This document shows, in pieces, positions 1 through 15,350 of a stretch of 64,000 nt of DNA. How positions within the stretch are numbered: position 1 is the first letter of the stretch; every line of letters begins with the position of its first letter. Position numbers and translations under genes: made by a program. Under the pieces are notes generated by a model. The model worked only from the letters and a program-made list of their open reading frames with translations, was not told the DNA's origin and did no database searches. The DNA is from Eulemur rufifrons (lineage: Eukaryota > Chordata > Mammalia > Primates > Lemuridae), in the NCBI RefSeq assembly GCF_041146395.1, contig NC_090996.1, positions 29,970,738-30,034,737 on the forward strand. Reading direction: 5' to 3'.

Positions 1-19
1 TATTTAAATTTTAGGAAAG

Positions 20-200
20 AACACAAACCTTGAAATCAGAAAGAGGTGGGTTTGAAGCCCAGCTCTGCCACTTATTAGCTGTGTGCCCCTGGGCACACTG
101 CTTCACCACTCTATGCCTCAGAGTTCCCATCTGGAAAATGAGTACTAGCATGTCTGCTTGCAAGAGTTAGCAAGAGGAAGGAACAGGATATTTTGAGTGA
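20..200 (+). repeat. MIR SINE
   Basis: agctctgccacttattagctgtgtg and tctggaaaatgag are MIR core wording. Confidence 0.75.
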
Positions 201-682
201 GAACCCTTTGGATGCCTAAAGAAGGAGGAAAACACACTCTAACATCAAAGGCCATGGAGTACCGAGGACTAAACCCCACGGTAGAAATGGGAGTGGGGAA
301 GGGTTGAAGGAAAACAAGGTTCTAGGTGGCCGATGGGTCAAAGACTGAAGATGGACTCATGGCTCATGCTAGACCATGACCTGTGGCCCACAGAATTAGC
401 ATATGACGTCTCTCACAGAATGAGAATATGCCACAAAGGAAAAACATTAATTGACGTCATGGTTGGGGATTTTGGGGGTGGAGGATATTCAAACAATATT
501 ACCCAAGAAATGCATGAATCTGTTTTTATTGTGAAAGATTTTAGCAATTTGGGACTACGCAGAGCAAAATGTGAAGTCCCCCTTCACCACCTTTCACTAT
601 CCACAGATTGGAGCACATCCCTAGAGTCTTCTTTCTTCATATTTACGTATATGTACGCACAGGGCTAATAGCTAACACCAAC
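201..682. other. Unique intergenic DNA with two CRE-type motifs
   Basis: No gene recognised. TGACGTC at 404-410 and the full palindrome TGACGTCA at 452-459 lie 48 bases apart. The 111-codon frame here has no recognisable product. Confidence 0.5.
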
Positions 683-905
683 TGGGTGCTTACTACGTGT
701 CAGGCACTGCACCAAGCACTTTACATGTATTAATTTATTTAATCTTCACAAAACCCCATGAGGCAAATTCTATTATTTTCTCTATTTCTCAGAGGAAGAA
801 ACTCAGGGCCAGAGAGGTGAAGCAACTTCCCCAAAGTCACCCAGCGTCAGAGAGGAGAAGCTAGAATTCAAACCCAGGCAGCCTGGTTCCAGAATCTATA
901 TTCAT
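683..905 (-). repeat. MIR SINE
   Basis: gtcaggcactgcaccaagcac to caaacccaggcagcctggttcc. Confidence 0.8.
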
Positions 906-1110
906 AACTATTGCATGTATTGCTTCTCAGATATTTTCTTTTTTCCATAAATGGGATCATACCTTGTGCATCTTCTGCATTTTGCTTTTAATATGTCTTA
1001 GAGAGCATCCCATGTCTATTCATATACATCTGGCTTGAATGGTGGCACAGTCCTATGTGGCATTCTATAGCACAAAGATACTGTTTTTGATTCTTACACT
1101 CTGTCGCTGA

Positions 1111-2648
<1,538 letters not shown>

Positions 2649-2690
2649 TAAAGCTCCACTGTTTTGGAGGGAGGCAAGGTAGGTATAGAA

Positions 2691-2865
2691 AGGCAAGCCA
2701 GGTACAGTGGCTCTCGCCTATAATCCCGGAGCTTTGGGAGGCTAAAGTGGGAGGATCGCCCAATCCCAGGAGTTGGAGGCTGCTGTGATCTATGATTGCG
2801 CTACTACACTCCAGCCTGAGGGACACCGCAAGACTCTGTCTTTTAAAAATAATAATAAAATATTA
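2691..2865 (+). mobile_element. Partial Alu-type SINE
   Basis: Forward copy (caggtacagtggctctcgcc) with an internal deletion, tail taaaaataataata. Forms a head-to-head pair with the Alu at 2.3 kb. Confidence 0.8.
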
Positions 2866-3309
2866 AGACATATTAAGAAAGAAAAGACAATGCCTGGCAT
2901 AGCACATCCTTGGAGACTCTGTGACATGTGCAAACAGCATGGGCGGCAGAAATGAACAGATGTCCTCATGACTTTTTGTTTGACTCAGGTTTTTTTCACT
3001 TGGGGGGGGTTGCCGTGAGTGGGCTGGTGGCTCTCTTTGGTGAAACAAACCACAGCTGTCACCGAGAGAGGCTTTTGCACGTTCTATGAACAATTGTCTT
3101 TGAATTCTGATTTTTCGTTTCTAAATAAAAATGACGGCTCTTGAGATGAGTCAGAGGTCCCCAGGCAGAAAAAGAGGAGGCTGCTAAATGCTGCTGCTGA
3201 TGGTGTCTCATCAGACAGCCAGAGGGGGGAGTGGGGAAGGATAGCAGAAAGAATCTCAGATTCCTAGGTTCAAACCCCGACTTCCCCCACTTATTAGCTG
3301 CTCCAGTCG

Positions 3310-3690
3310 TTAGGCCTGCAAAGCAACGCACCCCAAAACTTAGTGCCCGAAGGCAAACATTACTATGCTTACAGATACTGTGGGTCAGGGATTCAGACAC
3401 AGCCCAGCAGTGATGACGGCTCATCTTTGCTCCTCCTGGTCTGCAACCTTGGCTGGAAGACTTGAAGGCCAGAAACTGAATCATCTCTCAGGTCTCCCTC
3501 CCCCATACAAGTGGAAGGTGATGCTCCTTGCTGGCCTTGGTTCCTTTCCACGTGAGCTGCTCCACGTGGCTGGCTTTCTCACAGCGTGGTGGCTGGGTTC
3601 CAAGGCCAGGCATCCTGAAAGCAAGGGAGAGACAGGTAGAAGGCACATCACCTTTCACGACAGTTTTGGAAGTTACATGACATCACTTCT
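3310..3690 (+). repeat. Ancient LTR-like interspersed repeat
   Basis: gcgtggtggctgggttccaa, ccacgtgagctgctccacg and tgacatcacttctcccatg match an old LTR-like mammalian repeat related in style to the copies at 29.6 and 49.5 kb. Subfamily not assigned. Confidence 0.5.
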
Positions 3691-3834
3691 CCCATGTGCT
3701 GTTCCCTGCGGCCACCCCAAGATCCTGACCTAGTTCACATGAATAAGAAATAGGTTCTATTTCTTGACAGTGAGCAACAAAGGTCTGGAAATATAGCTGC
3801 GACCATTTTTGGAAAATACAATCCGCCACACCCA

Positions 3835-3965
3835 CCAGGTAAGGTGCTGGGCAAGTTGCTCTACCTCTCTGGGCCTCAATGCCCTCATCAGTAAAATGGG
3901 GATAATAATTGTGTCTGCAGTATGGAGAGAGAGTCCCTTGAGAATGCACACAGAGTAAGTCATGT
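3835..3965 (+). repeat. MIR fragment
   Basis: ttgctctacctctctgggcc and atcagtaaaatggggataat. A small further MIR start lies at 3,262-3,300. Confidence 0.6.
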
Positions 3966-3986
3966 GTAACAACAGGGACACATTCT

Positions 3987-4332
3987 TTTTTTTTTTTTTT
4001 TTTTTTTTTTTTGAGACAGAGTCTCTCTCTGTTGCCCAGGCTAGAGTGAGTGCCGTGGCATCAGCCTAGCTCACAGCAACCTCAAACTCCTGAGCTCAAG
4101 CGATCCTCCTGCCTCAGCCTCCCGAGTAGCTGGGACTACAGGCATGCGCCACTATGCCCGGCTAATTTTTTCTATATATATTTTTAGCTGTCCATATAAT
4201 TTCTTTCTATTTTTAGTAGAGATGGGGTCTCGCTCTTGCTCAGGCTGGTCTCGAACTCCTGAGCTCAAACGATCCGCCCACCTCGGCCTCCCAGAGTGCT
4301 AGGATTACAGGCGTGAGCCACCGCGCCCGGCC
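3987..4332 (-). mobile_element. Alu-type SINE, well preserved
   Basis: Target-site duplication aacagggacacattct at 3,971-3,986 and 4,333-4,348 is perfect, indicating a relatively recent insertion. Confidence 0.95.
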
Positions 4333-5340
<1,008 letters not shown>

Positions 5341-5350
5341 CTTTCTTTTC

Positions 5351-5693
5351 TTTTTTTTTTTTTTTTGGAGACAGAGTCTCGCTCTGTTGCCCAGGCTAGA
5401 GTGCCGTGCCGTCAGCCTAGCTCACAGCAACCTCAAACTCCTGGGCTCAAGCAATCCTCCTGCCTCAGCCTCTCAAGTAGCTGGGACTACAGGCATGCAC
5501 CACCATGCCCAGCTAATTTTTTCTATATATTTTTAGTTGTCCAGCTAATTTCTTTCTATTTTTTTATTAGAGATGGGGTCTCACTCTTGCTCAGGCTGGT
5601 CTCAAACTCCTAACCTCAAGGGATCCTTCCGCCTCGGCTTCCCAGAGAGCTAGGATTACAGGCGTGAGCCACTGTGCCTGACCTGTATTTACC
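5351..5693 (-). mobile_element. Alu-type SINE
   Basis: Reverse; T run after a TTTC microsatellite (5,326-5,350); ends at actgtgcctgacc. Confidence 0.92.
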
Positions 5694-6515
5694 CTTTAAA
5701 CCAAGAGTTCCACATCCAGGAATGTATCTCGAGGGAAATAGACAAGGATGTACCCAAAGATTTAGTCCCAGAAGTGCTTTTTGTTCCAGCTTTCCAGAAA
5801 TGCCAAATATTGAAACCATTCAAATTATCTAGCAAAAGGGAACTATTTACGTAAACAATCTTGCATCTGTGCAATGCAATACGATGCAGCCGTAAAAAAA
5901 TGTTGTAGCTTCGGGGTTGGCAAACTACTGCCCAAAAGCCAAAAAATGTGGGCCTCCCCCTCGCCTGTTTTTATACAGTCTGTGAGCTAAGAATGGCTTC
6001 TAAATTTTTTTCTTTTTTTGTTTTATTTGTATGGTTTTTACATTTTTACATCGTTGAAAATCAAAAGACATGAAAACTCTATGAAATTCCAATTTAAGAG
6101 ACCATAAATAAACTTTTATTGGAACACAGTCAGATTCATTTATTTACGTATTGGCTGCGGCTGTTTTCACATTACAAGAGCAGAGTTGGGTAGTTGCTAC
6201 AGAGACCACGTGACTTGCAAAGCCAGATATATTTATTATCTGGCCCTTTACTGAAAAAGTTTGCCAACCCCTGTCACAGAAGAATATCTGCAGGCATGCA
6301 AATAAAACAAATAAAATCTTATGTACAATGTACTATCACTTTGATAACAGAAAGACTATATTAATATATGCAATGACATACTATACAGAAAAAATGCTGA
6401 AATGAATACAATTACCTCTGGGGATTGGGAACACAAATGATTTTTACCTCCTGATTTTTGCATATCTGGATTTTTGTATAATTTATGTACTGCACGAACA
6501 TGAGTTTTGGGGGCT
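5694..6515 (+). mobile_element. L1 ORF2/3' end, split by a hAT element
   Basis: L1-type sequence before (tccacatccaggaatgtatc, gcaatgcaatacgatgcagc) and after (tcactttgataacagaaag, cctctggggattgggaac) the hAT element at 5,908-6,275. Confidence 0.65.
5908..6275. mobile_element. hAT-type non-autonomous element with terminal repeats
   Basis: Terminal inverted repeats are visible: ggggttggcaaact at the left and agtttgccaacccctg at the right. The ~365 bp body includes ataaacttttattggaacac. It splits an older L1 tail into 5,694-5,907 and 6,276-6,515. Related decayed copies lie at 26.4 and 43.2 kb. Confidence 0.75.
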
Positions 6516-6527
6516 TTTGTTTGCTTT

Positions 6528-6671
6528 TTAGAAATAGGGTTCTACTATGTTATCCAGGCTGGAGTGCAGTGGCTACTCACAGGCGAGATCGTAGCGTTGA
6601 ACTCCTGAGCTCAAGCGATCCTCTACCTCCCGAGTAGCTGGGATTGGAAGCATGTGCCACCACACCCAGCT
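6528..6671 (-). mobile_element. Partial Alu-type SINE
   Basis: Diverged single-arm copy (ttctactatgttatccaggc ... gccaccacacccagc). Confidence 0.75.
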
Positions 6672-6681
6672 TGAGGTTGGA

Positions 6682-6914
6682 TTTTTTTTTTTTTTTTGAC
6701 ACAGCATCTCCCTCTGTTGCCCAGGCTGCAGTGCAGTGGCCTCATCACAGCTCACTGCAACCTCATATCCTGGGCTCAAGCGATTCTCCTGCCTCAGCCT
6801 CCTGGAGTAGCTGGGACTACAGGCTTGGGCCACCATGCTCAGCTAATTATTTTTTGTGCAGACGGGGTCTCGCTATGCTCAGAACTGGCCCCGATCTCCT
6901 GGCCTCAAGTGACC
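6682..6914 (-). mobile_element. Alu-type SINE, truncated
   Basis: T run at 6,682 (ttgacacagcatctccctc); loses its last part at 6,914 where an opposite-facing Alu begins. Confidence 0.85.
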
Positions 6915-7098
6915 CTCTACTAAAAGTAGAAAACATTAGCCGGGTATGGTGGCACATGCCTGTAGTCCCAGCTACTCGGGAGATTGAGGCAGGAGGATCA
7001 CTTGAGCCCAGAAGTTTGAGGTTGCTGTGAGCTAGGCTGACGCCACGGCACTCTATCCTGGGCCACAGAGTGAGACACTGTCTCAAAAAAAAAAAAAG
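6915..7098 (+). mobile_element. Partial Alu-type SINE
   Basis: Begins in mid-element at tactaaaagtagaaaac and ends in an A run; head-to-head with the Alu at 6.7 kb. Confidence 0.85.
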
Positions 7099-7444
7099 GA
7101 CATAGAACCCAAAACTATATCTTTTTTTCTCATATGTGCATAAATTTATCTGTAAATGCATAGAAAAAGGGTCTGGGGAGACACAAGTTGGAGAGAAAAT
7201 GTCACAAGAAACACCAGGCGCTAACAAGCCATGAATATTCAGCACTGCGGACAGGGCCACGTGTCTGTCTCCAATCCCTACACGCCCCCACTCCTGGTTG
7301 TAAGTCAGTTAGGTTTCTGGGCAGGTACAAAGATGACTAGGATAGATATTGCCCTCAAGGAACTTGCTGTCTCGTGGCAGAGACAGCTACGCAGTTGCAT
7401 AATAAGTTAATAATGACATATGTGGTTTACATTCTTAGTTAAGA

Positions 7445-7597
7445 AAAAAATAATCAACATTTATTGAGTGCACTGTGCTAAGCACTTTGCATGCTTTACC
7501 TCAGTTAATCCTCAAAATCACACTATTATGGAGATACTTTTGTGATCCTATTTGACAGATGGAGAAACTGAGGCCCAGAGAAGTGAATTATCTAGAG
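7445..7597 (-). repeat. MIR SINE
   Basis: aacatttattgagtgcactg to aaactgaggcccagagaag. Confidence 0.8.
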
Positions 7598-7984
7598 CCA
7601 AAGTTTCATGACCTTACAAACACACATCTTGCCAACAAAGAACACACAATGGATTTGCGTGTTGTTTGGCTATTTATTTATGCCACAAGAAGGAACTGCT
7701 GCTGAAACTCACTCGTCTTCTACTTATTACAGCACAGGAACAATAAACAGGTGTGTCTGGCCCAACGTGGCTGTGACCTTCCAGTGGGCTGTACCACACC
7801 TTGCATTGACTTGTGTCTGCAGAGGAGCCACAGCAGGACCCAGGGGCTGGGGCGGCAGGTTCACCTCCCAGAGCCAACCTCCTCTGCCTCCCTCTCGCCC
7901 CCTGCTGGCTCCTTTCCCTACTACAGGCAGCGCGATCTTTCCAACAAATGCGTGTCTGACCCCAGCCCTCCTCAGCTCCGTCAC

Positions 7985-8545
7985 TGCTCAAACAAAAACT
8001 TGTGTGTGAATGTTCATAGTAGCGCTATTCACGATAGCCTAAAGGTAGCACAATCTATATGACCGTCGATGGATGAATGAATGGAGAAATTGTGATATAG
8101 CCGTACACTGGAACATCATTACAGTATTCAGCCATAGAAAGGAATGAGGCACTGATCATGCTACGACGTAGATGAACCTCAAAAACAGTATGTTAGGCGA
8201 AAGTAGCCAGACATGAAAAGTCCCGTATTATACAATTGCATTTATTTGAAACTTTCCAAATAGGTAAATGCACAGAGACAGAAAGCAGATTGGTGGTTGT
8301 GAGGGGCTTGGCGGATGGAGGAATGGGGGGAAACTGTTTAATGGGTATGGGGTTTTCTTTTGGGATGATGAAAATATTTGGGAGAGATATTAGCAATATT
8401 AGATCTCTCTGGATAGAGAAAAATCTCTAGATAAGGAGTGGTGGTGGCACAACACTGTGGCTGCACTAAATGCCACTGAATTGTTCACTTTGAAATGGTT
8501 GATCTCATGTAAATTTCACCTCACTAAAAGAAAGAAAGAAAAAAA
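7985..8545 (+). mobile_element. L1 3' end
   Basis: gttcatagtagcgctattcacg, ggaacatcattacagtattc and ctgaattgttcactttgaa are typical of the 3' end of old L1 copies, ending in an A-rich tail (aaagaaagaaagaa). Confidence 0.8.
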
Positions 8546-8554
8546 TCCATTTTT

Positions 8555-8702
8555 ATTTTTTTAGAGACAGACTCTTGCTCTGTCGCCCAGGCTGGAGTGC
8601 AGTCGCCTGATCATAGGTCACAGCAGCCTCAGACTCCTGGGCTCAAGCGATCCTCAGCCTTCCGAGTAGCTGGGACTACAGGTACACGCCACTGCACCCG
8701 GA
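8555..8702 (-). mobile_element. Partial Alu-type SINE
   Basis: Single-arm reverse copy (gagacagactcttgctctg ... cgccactgcacccgg). Confidence 0.8.
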
Positions 8703-8754
8703 AAAGTTCTGCCATAAAAATAAAAAGAAAAGAATATGCAAGCCTGTAGGCAGG

Positions 8755-8800
8755 TCAGTAGGGAGATAGGTAGACAGACAGACAGACAGACCGACCCTGT
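8755..8800 (+). repeat. (GACA)n microsatellite
   Basis: gatagg then tagacagacagacagacag and gaccgacc. Confidence 0.9.
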
Positions 8801-9079
8801 CTGACCAACTGATAAGGATGAAATTTTATCCTCTTCCCATTATCCCATTTCTAGAACTTTAACCCAGCCCCCAACATAGAACCTGACACATAATAGAAGT
8901 CTAGTAAGTGCTAGTTAAATGAGTACGTTAATCTATAACCATTTCCTGGTATTGGCTGTGGCTTTGAAAACAAGCTGGCAGTCAATTTATTTGGCCACAC
9001 CTCTAGGGTTTGAATCTTGCTGACATTTGGCAAGTTATTTAACCTCTAATAACCTCAGCTTCCTCGTCTGCAAATGGAA

Positions 9080-9625
9080 CTAATAAGAATGCTGTAGTAG
9101 CCAGCCTCCAAGGTCTACTGATGCTGTCCATGCCCTTGTCTTGTCCCCTCCCATACTGAAAAGGGCTGACCTGTATAGCCAATAAGATATTGAGGAAATG
9201 ACAGCACATGACTTCCAAGCCTGGGTCATAAAGACATGGCAGTTTCCATCTTGCTATCTTTTGGATCCCTTGCTCTGGGGGAAAACGGCAGCCACATTGT
9301 AAGGACACTCAAGCAGCCCTGTGGAGAAGTCCATGCGGTGAGGAACTGCAGCCTCCTGCGAACAGCCAGTACTAACTCCCTAAGCATCTGTGTGAGCCAC
9401 CTTGGAAGTAGATCCTCTAGGCCAAGTCAAGCTTTTGGATGATTTCAGCCACGGCCAACAGCTTGACTACATTTTCTGGAGAGGCTTTGAGCCAGAACTA
9501 TCGAGGTAAGCTGCTCCTAGATTCCTCACCTGCAGAAACTATGTGAGATAAATAAACAGCTGTTGTTTTAAGCTGCTAAATCTTGGGGGGTTATTTCTTA
9601 CACAGCAATACATAACTAATATATG
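9080..9625 (+). mobile_element. MLT1-type MaLR LTR
   Basis: Characteristic wording: gctctgggggaaaacggcagcc, aggacactcaagcagccctg, gtgagccaccttggaagtag and a polyadenylation-type end (agataaataaacagctgttg) followed by gcaatacataactaatat. A solo LTR or remnant; the 5' end is approximate. Confidence 0.8.
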
Positions 9626-9985
9626 TTGACTATCTCATAGTTTTGTGAAGATTAATTTAATACTGTATATAAGGGCTTAGCACTGTGCCTTATATAAATG
9701 TTTGTTAATGTGTATAAAAAATATATGACATACACATGCACAGAGACCACAGACCTATAGAGACCCCTGGGACAGTAGCAGAGGGACAGCGACAATCAGA
9801 ATGTCTTAGAGAGAAGCACAGTGGCTACTACTCAAAGTCAAGAGAGATTGCTCAGGAAATTAGAGGAAAGAGGATTACAAAATGGAGGTTTAAAAACCAG
9901 AACTCAGCCCAGAAAAGTGTTTTTGTTTGTCTGGCAAAACACTTTATAAAAGACATTAAGCCACCATTTAAAATTCAAGAAATTA

Positions 9986-10320
<335 letters not shown>

Positions 10321-10398
10321 AAATTCAAGAAATTGTTTGAACATCTAAACTTCAGATTTTCAGTTTCTCTTGAAAATTCCTAAGATTTGGCGACACTA

Positions 10399-10612
<214 letters not shown>

Positions 10613-11195
10613 AAAATAACTTCTTACAGCATAATATTTAGGGGAAAAAAAGAAAGCTCATGTGACTCCAGTTCCACCCAACAACCCCCCAATGTTTTGG
10701 CTGAAATTCCAACACACTCACCGTGAAGTTTGAGCTCCTGTTTTTCTTTCAGCAAAGCAATTTTTCTTAGTATCCACTTCTCTATCAAAAATGGGAAAGA
10801 AAGTTAGGTGCAAAGGCTTTTGGTATTTGAGAAGTAACACTAAGCACTATATTATGCAAAGGAAGATTGCTCAAGGCTCCTGGCATTTAGTTCCGTGAAC
10901 TTCACTTTTTGAACTTTAGATTCATGATGAAACTGTCAGAAGTGACAAGACGAGGAGGGAGGGGGCTGAGTGTGGGGGAAACGGAGAGAACAGGAGTTTC
11001 TAGGAGTCAGTCTGCATCCTCGAGATAATCTCAATCGCTAAGGAAGGAAGGTGAGTTCTGTGAGTGAGGCTGTGGGGAATGGGAGAGGGATGAACTGCTG
11101 TGTTCTTCGAATTCCTGAATAGGGCCATGGTTCTTGGCATGCCCCAAATTATATGAGGCCAGAGAAGGAACTTCTCAGCAATATACCTTAAAAGG
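10613..11195. other. Unique intergenic DNA
   Basis: No gene, repeat or promoter recognised. Confidence 0.5.
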
Positions 11196-11552
11196 TAACT
11201 ACAGCCATGTGCCACATAATGACGTTTCGATGAACTGTGGGCCACATATTGACAGTGGTCCCGTAAGATTATAACACTGGATTTTTACTGTACCCTTTCT
11301 ATATTTAGGTATGTCTAGATACACAAATACTAATCATTGCATTACAATTGCCTATAGGATTCAGTACAGGAACGTGCTGTACAGGTTTGCAGCCCAGGAG
11401 AAATAGGCTATACTATATAGCTCCGGGGTGGAGTGGGCTGCACCGTCTATGTTTGTGTAAGTACACTCTGTGATGTCCACACAACAATGAATGCATTTCT
11501 GAAAACATGTCCCCATCACTAATCGACACATGACCACATTGATTGAGTGCAT
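11196..11552 (+). mobile_element. Internally deleted Tigger element
   Basis: Starts with acagccatgtgccacataatgacg and ends with its inverted counterpart (catcactaatcgacacatgac). The body jumps from the left end directly to the right-hand portion near 11,282, giving a ~360 bp non-autonomous copy. The right part shares wording with the reverse complement of 4.4-4.7 kb. Confidence 0.7.
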
Positions 11553-12249
11553 TTTTCCCCTCTCCAATAAGTTGTGTTGCTACTCCTAAGAATTATTGAG
11601 TTGAAAGATATTTTTTTAAAGATACGAGCAAAGAGTGAATAGGAAGGATGGGATCATCGTTTATCCAATCCCCTAGCTAATGTGCTATGTGCTTTTATAA
11701 ACGCTGAGTATTCTTCCTACATCTGCCCTTCCTGTCTGAGTTCACACGGAGTCAGCCTAGTGTTCATTGCCTCAGGGAAGACATGCAGCAGGGGATCAAG
11801 TAGAAATAATCTCTGGGGCTTTTGTTTCAACAGCCTAAAGCACATTCTATGGAATGATAGCCAGGCTATATCGTTAAGAGAAGTAAAATGCAGCATAGTT
11901 TGTTTAGTTTGCTAAAGTTCACGAGGGGAGTAAAAAGAAAACTATAGAACCCTAATACCCAGATGGCTCCTTGGAGAAATGGCTGATTTATGGTCTGGGG
12001 AAGGAATGGTATTATCCAAGGGGTGCAAGGCAGTTACCAGGAACTCATGATTACACTTAAAATACAAAAACCTCATTGCTCACCTTGGAGGATGCTTGAG
12101 AAACAACTCATTATTTTGAAAACTGGTAAATAAAAAGAAAGAAATACATGTGTGCTGCCTTTCTGCTCTGAATGTTACCCCATTATAACCAAAGAATTGA
12201 TTAAGAGAAGTTTCTCTTTTTCTTTTATTTCTTCTTCTTTTTTTTCTTT
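11553..12249. other. Unique intergenic DNA
   Basis: No supported feature; short open frames only. A T/C-rich tract precedes the Alu. Confidence 0.5.
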
Positions 12250-12549
12250 TCTTTTTTTTTTTTTTTGTGAGACAGAGTCTCACTCTGTTGCCCTGAGTAG
12301 AGGCCCGTGGCATCAGCCTAGTTTACAGCAACCTCCAATTCCTGGACTCAAGCAATCCTTCTGCCTCAGCCGCCCGAGTAGCTGGGACTATAGGAATGCG
12401 CCACAATGCCCGGCTAATATTTCTATTTTTAGTAGAGACGGGGGTCTCACTCTTGCTCAGGCTGGTCTTGAACTCCTGACCTCAAGTGATCCTCCCACCT
12501 CGGCCTCCCAGAGTGCTAGGATTACAGGCGTGAGCCACCGCGCCCAGCC
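12250..12549 (-). mobile_element. Alu-type SINE
   Basis: Reverse; near-perfect duplication around agaagtttctctt (12,208) and ggaagtttctctt (12,553). Confidence 0.92.
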
Positions 12550-12839
12550 TAAGGGAAGTTTCTCTTTATAGAACAATCCACCTACTACATGAAGGAATGG
12601 ATTGAATTAGAACATCACCATTTTGCAACTTCTAATGAATTAACAGATCAAGGCACTGAGCACAACGGTAGCCAATATCCCACAAAGACACAACCCAAGA
12701 TTGCTTGGCTCCTGGTAGAAATACACACACCAGCCCCACCCCAGGGTGAAGTAGTCTTGCCAAAAAAATAGAAGCTGATTCTGAGTGAGCCATTAGATCT
12801 ACAGACTGTGAGAGAGCCCAGAACAAACTACATCACTGG

Positions 12840-13740
12840 AAGCCTTGTTATAGGTTCGATCTTAAGTGTCAGTTCCACAGAAGGACAGGGAACAGAGGAA
12901 CATATGAAATGACACCACTGAGGATGCAATCAGCAAAATCTTATGAGGGAAAGAGAGAGATGGAGGAGGCCAGTATTAAAAGGTGCTTAGCAACATCAAC
13001 CATTTGTAATGTGTGAACCTTATTTGGAGCTTGATCCAAACAGAGAGTAAAACAACCTGAGAGATTTGAACACTCACTGGGCATTTTGTCCCATTGAGGA
13101 ATTACCGTGACATGGTTTGAACATGTCCCCTCCAAAAGTCATGTTGAAACCTGTCCCCATTGCCATGGTGTTAAGAGGTGAGGCCTTCTCCGCCCTCAGG
13201 AATGGATTAGTGCCACATGAAAGGGCTGGAGAGAACTAGCTTAGGCCCTTTTTGCTCTTCTGCTCTTTTGCCACGTGAGAACACCTAAACAGTACCATCT
13301 GCAAGAAACGGGCCTTCGCTGAACACTGAATCTGCTGGCTTCTTGGCCTTGGACTTCCCAACTTCCAGAACTGTAAGGAAGTAAATTTCTATTGTTTATA
13401 AATTACTCAGCATGTGATATTTTGTTATAGCAGCACAAACAGACTAAGACTTACTGTTAAAATTGTTAGATGTGATGATGATATCGTAACTATGCTATTT
13501 AAAGAGTCCTTATGTGTTTGAGGTCTATTCTGAAATATTTATGTTTGAAATAATAAAAAGTGTCTGGGATTTGCTTCGGATGAATCTAGAGGGAGCAGGA
13601 AGTGGGTCGGGGCAGAGGAGACTCAAGACTGGCCATGCATGGACAGAGGTTGAAGCTGGCTGATGGAGCCCAGGGTGGGGTTATTATGCTGCTCTCTCTA
13701 CTTTGCCATATGTTTGAAATTTTTCTTAAGAAAAATTTAA
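12840..13740 (+). mobile_element. L1 3' end, split by an MST LTR
   Basis: Old L1 3' untranslated-type sequence before (gaaccttatttggagcttga) and after (actgttaaaattgttagatg ... ctctctactttgccatatg, tttgaaatttttcttaag) the LTR at 13,108-13,450. The halves join cleanly if the LTR and one duplication are removed. Confidence 0.7.
13108..13450 (+). mobile_element. MST-type MaLR solo LTR
   Basis: Starts tgacatggtttgaacatg and ends cacaaacagactaagac, with gaatctgctggcttcttggc and taaatttctattgtttata inside. Flanked by near-matching duplications ttaccg (13,102-13,107) and ttactg (13,451-13,456). It interrupts an L1 tail. Confidence 0.85.
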
Positions 13741-14589
13741 AAAACAGTGTGTATGTGGGAAGGGGGAGAATATATAGAACTAGTTGCTAGGATATGCATG
13801 GATGCTCTCTGGAAGGACAAAAGGAACCAGTCACAATGTTGGCATCTGGGGTGAGGGACTGGGGGGGAGAGAGACAGACAAGGGAGGGAGACTGCTCACC
13901 ATCTACAGTCCTCTTGAATATGTTTTCAGCATATAAATTCCGTAGCTATAAAAATGAAATGGACATATTGGTAAAGTCAGACTGCCTTAAGCAGAAGCAG
14001 GGGGAAGGCGGTGCTTCCCCCCACAGAGAGATAAGATTCCCTTCTGCTGAGGATAAGAGAAAGAGCAGAGGCTGGAGCAGAGGCGTCTGTGGGTCTTGGA
14101 GCAGGGGCTCCACCTTGAGCAGAGTTCCCAAGTGGGACACAAGATGCTGGAGGGGACCACCTGCATGGTGCATCCAAGCAAAAAGGATCACAGATTCTTC
14201 CATCCCCATTTCACAGGTGAGGAAGCAAAGGCTCAGAAAGGTGAAGGGACTTGCTAATGGCAGAGCTGAGATGAAAGCCAGGTTTCCTGGAGCCCTGAGT
14301 AGGATGTAGAAGCAGCAGAGAATTCTAGAACCAGAAAAGCCTCATGCACCAAGATGGTGCATGTCTCCATGGCAACCTGTGTAGACCCATCACAGAGGGA
14401 CACTTTGACACTCTGCAAGATTTGAGGACCATAGCACAGGCCCCGAGAGGGGTGGGGACTCCAGAAAGGGCTTGGACTTGGGCCATCTCAGTAGTGGCAC
14501 AAGTAGAGATGAACTTGAACTTTAAAAAATTTAGAAAGTGACATTTTTGCACAACTGAGTTGGTGGCCTATATATTGTGGTAATGGGCC
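13741..14589. other. Unique intergenic DNA
   Basis: A 171-codon open frame (13,794-14,309) shows no domain, and its end overlaps MIR-like wording (tcacaggtgaggaagcaaagg near 14,212), so coding is unlikely. Confidence 0.45.
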
Positions 14590-14900
14590 CAGGAATCAGA
14601 CTACCCAGGTTGATATAAATAACCTAGGAGTCCACGTGTCTGTGGCTCCACTTCCTCATCTGTAAAATGTGGTTAATGAGGACCCACTTCCTACATAAGT
14701 TGACTGAGAAAATTCAAATAGATAGTTTATATAAAATCCTTAGTGCACTAAGCACATAGTAGGACACATTAAATATTAGCTATTATTAATTCTGTGAGGT
14801 CAGTATTATAGACCGCATCTTACAATAAAGGAAGGGAGAGCTCACAGAACCAAGTCAATTTTTTTCAAGGTCACCCTGCAAATAACTGGCAAAGCGGGGA
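14590..14900 (+). repeat. MIR SINE, extended or doubled
   Basis: cttcctcatctgtaaaatgtgg and cttagtgcactaagcacatag, followed by a reverse MIR-like stretch to 14,900. Confidence 0.6.
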
Positions 14901-15350
14901 TTTTAATTTATGATTGTTGGCCCGCAACAGTTGGTGATGTGTTGGTAAATGTTTACAACTGGCCTTCCAGGTATGGTTCAGACAAATGTTGGCTGATATT
15001 TAAATTTATATTAACAGGTTAGACTAAAGAGAAACAACGAAGATGTATATTAGAACCTTGGTCATTTGTCAAAGTGAGCAACTTTGCTAAACTGGATAAT
15101 ACATTTTTAATATTGCAAGATTTCATCAATTTTTTGTGCTATTAACAATGTAATGGTTACAGATGTGATTTAAAAACAAAATAAAGACTGGCCATAAAGT
15201 TGTCCAAGCTAGCGTCAAACTTCTGGGTTCAAGCTGGGACTACAGGTGTGTGCCACCACACTTGGCTTTAGATATGAAAAACTTTTAAGTTTAATCTGCC
15301 TTATTAACATTTTCTCTATCATTTTCTTAAATTTAAAAAATCCACACAGT

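Noticed and set aside
13794..14309. 171-codon + strand open frame
   Set aside because: Its 3' part is MIR-like sequence and the remainder has no recognisable features.
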